This document shows positions 31,817 to 33,834 of a stretch of 33,834 nt of DNA, one piece after another. How positions within the stretch are numbered: position 1 is the first letter of the stretch; every line of letters starts with the position of its first letter. Location: contig DKPO01000009.1 of NCBI GenBank assembly GCA_002471225.1, positions 1 through 33,834 on the forward strand, in the 5' to 3' direction. The notes below the pieces were generated by a model. It was not told the origin of the DNA and searched no databases. It worked only from the letters and a program-made list of their open reading frames with translations. Position numbers and translations under genes: made by a program. Source of the DNA: Porphyromonadaceae bacterium UBA7332 (GTDB lineage: Bacteria; Bacteroidota; Bacteroidia; Bacteroidales; UBA7332).

Positions 31817-32986
31817 TTAGTTCATTGATTTGATTCTTGAAAAAGCTTCTTCAAGTTTATTGGCATCAGCACAAAGCGATATACGGATATAGCGATTTCC
31901 GTTTGATCCGAAGATTGCACCCGGCGTCATAAATACGTTTGCGTTATATAAAACATCATCAGCCAATTCGTAAGAATCTTTATACTTATCTGGTATTCTG
32001 CCCCATAGGAAAAGACCAACCTGAGAAGGATCGTAAGTACAATTTAATTCATCCATTATCGCTTCTGCAAGTTTTCTTCGTTCACGATAAATACGATTCA
32101 TTTCATCATGCCATTCCTGATCAGCCTGCAAAGCTTTAACTGCTGCTTGTTGAATTGCGCGGAACATACCCGAATCAATATTACTTTTCACTCGTATGAT
32201 CCAATCAATAAACTCTGGTTTTGCAGCAATCATTCCTACTCGCCAACCCGGCATATTATGAGACTTGCTTAATGAGTTTAACTCTATTGCGCAATCTTTA
32301 GCTCCTTCAACTTGCAGTATGCTCAGATATTCTGTATTCAAGATAAAACTATATGGATTATCGTTTACGATAACGATACCGTTTCGTTTGCCGAATGCAA
32401 CAGCTTTTTCAAACAACTCTCTGGTTGCTGCTGTACCTGTAGGCATATTCGGATAATTAATCCACATCAGTTTTACATTAGACAAGTCCATTTTTTCAAG
32501 CTCGTCAAAATCCGGCATCCAGTTATTATCTTCTTTTAAATCATAAGATATTGCATTTATACCTAACAGCTTACTTAAAGAAGCGTATGTCGGGTAACCC
32601 GGATTCGGAATCAAGACTTGTTCGCCCGGATTAACAAAAGCCATCGATATATGCAGAATACCTTCTTTCGAACCCATTAACGGAAGAATTTCTGTTTTCG
32701 GATCTAAGCAAACCTGATAATAACGATAATACCAATTAGCAAAAGCTTCACGCAATTCAGGAATCCCATTATATGGCTGATAGCCATGAGTTTCAGATCT
32801 GGATGCTACTTCGATCAGTTTCTCTACTGTTTCTTCTGAGGGTGGTAAATCGGGACTTCCGATACCTAAACTGATAATTTTCTTACCAGCCTCATTTAAC
32901 TTCGCAATTTCTTTGAGCTTTTTCGAGAAGTAATATTCATTTACTTCCGATATTCTTTGCGCCGGAACAATTTGTTTAGCTTTCAT
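31817..32986 (-). CDS. PLP-dependent aminotransferase of the aromatic operon
   Basis: 389 residues, fold type I class I/II. PLP lysine Lys241 in ELNSLSKSHNMPGWRVGM, conserved Asn-Pro-Gly-Tyr-Pro (NPGYPTYASL near 128), Asp-Asn-Pro-Tyr (VNDNPYSF near 208) and a substrate Arg in NRYIRISLC near the end. Closest in feel to aspartate / LL-diaminopimelate aminotransferases. Its place between prephenate dehydratase and DAHP synthase suggests that it transaminates phenylpyruvate and 4-hydroxyphenylpyruvate as the last step to Phe and Tyr. It begins 5 bp after the pheA-like stop. Confidence 0.9.
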   Translation of the reverse strand: MKAKQIVPAQRISEVNEYYFSKKLKEIAKLNEAGKKIISLGIGSPDLPPSEETVEKLIEVASRSETHGYQPYNGIPELREAFANWYYRYYQVCLDPKTEILPLMGSKEGILHISMAFVNPGEQVLIPNPGYPTYASLSKLLGINAISYDLKEDNNWMPDFDELEKMDLSNVKLMWINYPNMPTGTAATRELFEKAVAFGKRNGIVIVNDNPYSFILNTEYLSILQVEGAKDCAIELNSLSKSHNMPGWRVGMIAAKPEFIDWIIRVKSNIDSGMFRAIQQAAVKALQADQEWHDEMNRIYRERRKLAEAIMDELNCTYDPSQVGLFLWGRIPDKYKDSYELADDVLYNANVFMTPGAIFGSNGNRYIRISLCADANKLEEAFSRIKSMN

Positions 32987-32991
32987 AGTCG

Positions 32992-33819
32992 TTATGCTTC
33001 TTTATATTCCCCGAATGAAATGAAGTCTTTTGTGAGTGGCTTTATTGCATCGATGGATTGATAATATCTCGTTATATCACTAAAACACAAATCAATATAA
33101 AATAAATACTCCCATTCTCGCCCTATAATCGGAAGTGATTGAATCTTAGAGAGATTCATTCCGTAAAAAGATAAGATAGATAAAACTTGTGATAGACTTC
33201 CCTCTGTGTGAGGAAGAGAAAAAGCTAAAGATGCTTTATTCGTTTCTTTTGATTCCTGATTCTGTTCAGTTTTTGATTTAGAGAGTATCAAGAAACGGGT
33301 GAAGTTATGTTTGTTGCTTTCAATGCCATTTTCTACAACTTTAAGTCCGTAGATTTCGGCTGCTTCTTTACTGCAAATAGCAGCATGTCCTCGTAGATTG
33401 TTGTTTGCAATTTCGCGTGCGCTCCATGCCGTATCACACTTTTCCACAACTTTAGGATTGGGAAGTTTCATTAAAAAATCCGTGCATTGCATCAAAGCTA
33501 TCGGATGTGACCAAACTTCTTTTACATCTTCTATATTATCTTCGGGATGAATTGCGAAACAATGAGATATGCGTTGTTTGTATTCTCCGATAATCTGTAA
33601 ACCGCTTTGGTTTAACAAATCATAGTTCTGAAGTAATGAGCCGGCAATTGTATTTTCAATCGCTGCGATAGCAAAATCAGCTTCTCCTTCTGCAACTTTA
33701 AAGAATACATCTCTGAAAGTATCACATTCTATTGTCGAGATATTTTCTTTACCAAAAAACTGATTCGCTGTTACTTCATGATAACAACCTTTTATACCTT
33801 GTATCGTTACGCGTTTCAT
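32992..33819 (-). CDS. pheA: Prephenate dehydratase with ACT domain
   Basis: 275 residues. PDT domain 1-180: VTIQGIKGCYHEVTANQFFG at the N-terminus, AIAAIENTIAGSLLQNYDLL (family ENS/TxxG), AICSKEAAEIYGL and the Thr-Arg-Phe catalytic motif in HNFTRFLIL (about 173-181). A variable linker rich in Glu and Lys (KSKTEQNQESKETNK) precedes a C-terminal ACT domain (LPHTEGSLSQVLSILSFYGMNLSKIQSLP) that normally binds Phe for feedback inhibition; the E. coli ESRP site reads QSLP here. It converts prephenate to phenylpyruvate. First visible gene of the operon; its promoter lies in or beyond the last 15 bases. Confidence 0.92.
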   Translation of the reverse strand: MKRVTIQGIKGCYHEVTANQFFGKENISTIECDTFRDVFFKVAEGEADFAIAAIENTIAGSLLQNYDLLNQSGLQIIGEYKQRISHCFAIHPEDNIEDVKEVWSHPIALMQCTDFLMKLPNPKVVEKCDTAWSAREIANNNLRGHAAICSKEAAEIYGLKVVENGIESNKHNFTRFLILSKSKTEQNQESKETNKASLAFSLPHTEGSLSQVLSILSFYGMNLSKIQSLPIIGREWEYLFYIDLCFSDITRYYQSIDAIKPLTKDFISFGEYKEA

Positions 33820-33834
33820 ATAGGGTATTATTTT

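Overview
The window looks like a chromosomal segment of a Bacteroidales bacterium (Bacteroidota; a relative of Dysgonomonas, Parabacteroides or Bacteroides would fit, but genus cannot be fixed from this sequence alone). The reasons are the AT-rich composition, lipoproteins of fimbrillin/GLUG type, a GH95 fucosidase, a DAHP synthase-chorismate mutase fusion inside a pheA-aminotransferase-aroF/Q-tyrA operon, and repeated promoters of the Bacteroidota type (TTTG about 19-21 bp upstream of TAnnTTTG). No rRNA, tRNA, CRISPR array or intact insertion sequence was seen.

Layout. Positions 1-1664 are a graveyard. On the minus strand there is a frameshifted gene resembling phage/plasmid replisome-organiser proteins (about 1-716), then a striking array of four palindromic sites spaced exactly 22 bp apart (714-801), then further broken minus-strand coding remnants. 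Positions 1721-4195 hold a small membrane protein and a large surface lipoprotein on the minus strand. At 4609-7005 is a secreted GH95 alpha-L-fucosidase. 7076-8767 carries a YchJ-like SEC-C protein and a PepSY membrane protein. A DbpA-type RNA helicase (9082-10410, minus) faces away from a SpoU-type RNA methyltransferase plus lipoprotein pair and a very large alpha-2-macroglobulin-like protein (12322-17619). 17700-20091 (minus) holds a CAT-like acyltransferase, a Cof-type HAD phosphatase and a Crp/Fnr regulator.

20281-26823 is a compact plus-strand efflux operon: TetR regulator, TolC-like outer-membrane channel, lipoprotein adaptor, RND pump and a small P-II-like protein. It is followed by a divergent pair, a ZIP metal transporter (minus) and a tandem universal-stress protein (plus). 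A 0.6-kb gene-poor stretch (28679-29290) contains two more copies of the same palindrome, again exactly 22 bp apart, next to another decayed minus-strand reading frame. The right end (29291-33819, minus) is a small secreted protein and the phenylalanine/tyrosine operon.

The most unusual signal is the shared palindromic motif (core ATACGTAT, ideal form ATTTAGATACGTATCTAAAT) arranged on a strict 22-bp period at two places 28 kb apart, each abutting the start of a decayed minus-strand reading frame. This suggests binding arrays (operators or iterons) of an unknown regulator or replication protein left by mobile DNA. The rest is mostly ordinary chromosomal content with a few oddities: an alpha-2-macroglobulin without its thioester, a near-leaderless helicase mRNA, and a P-II-like gene ending the RND operon.
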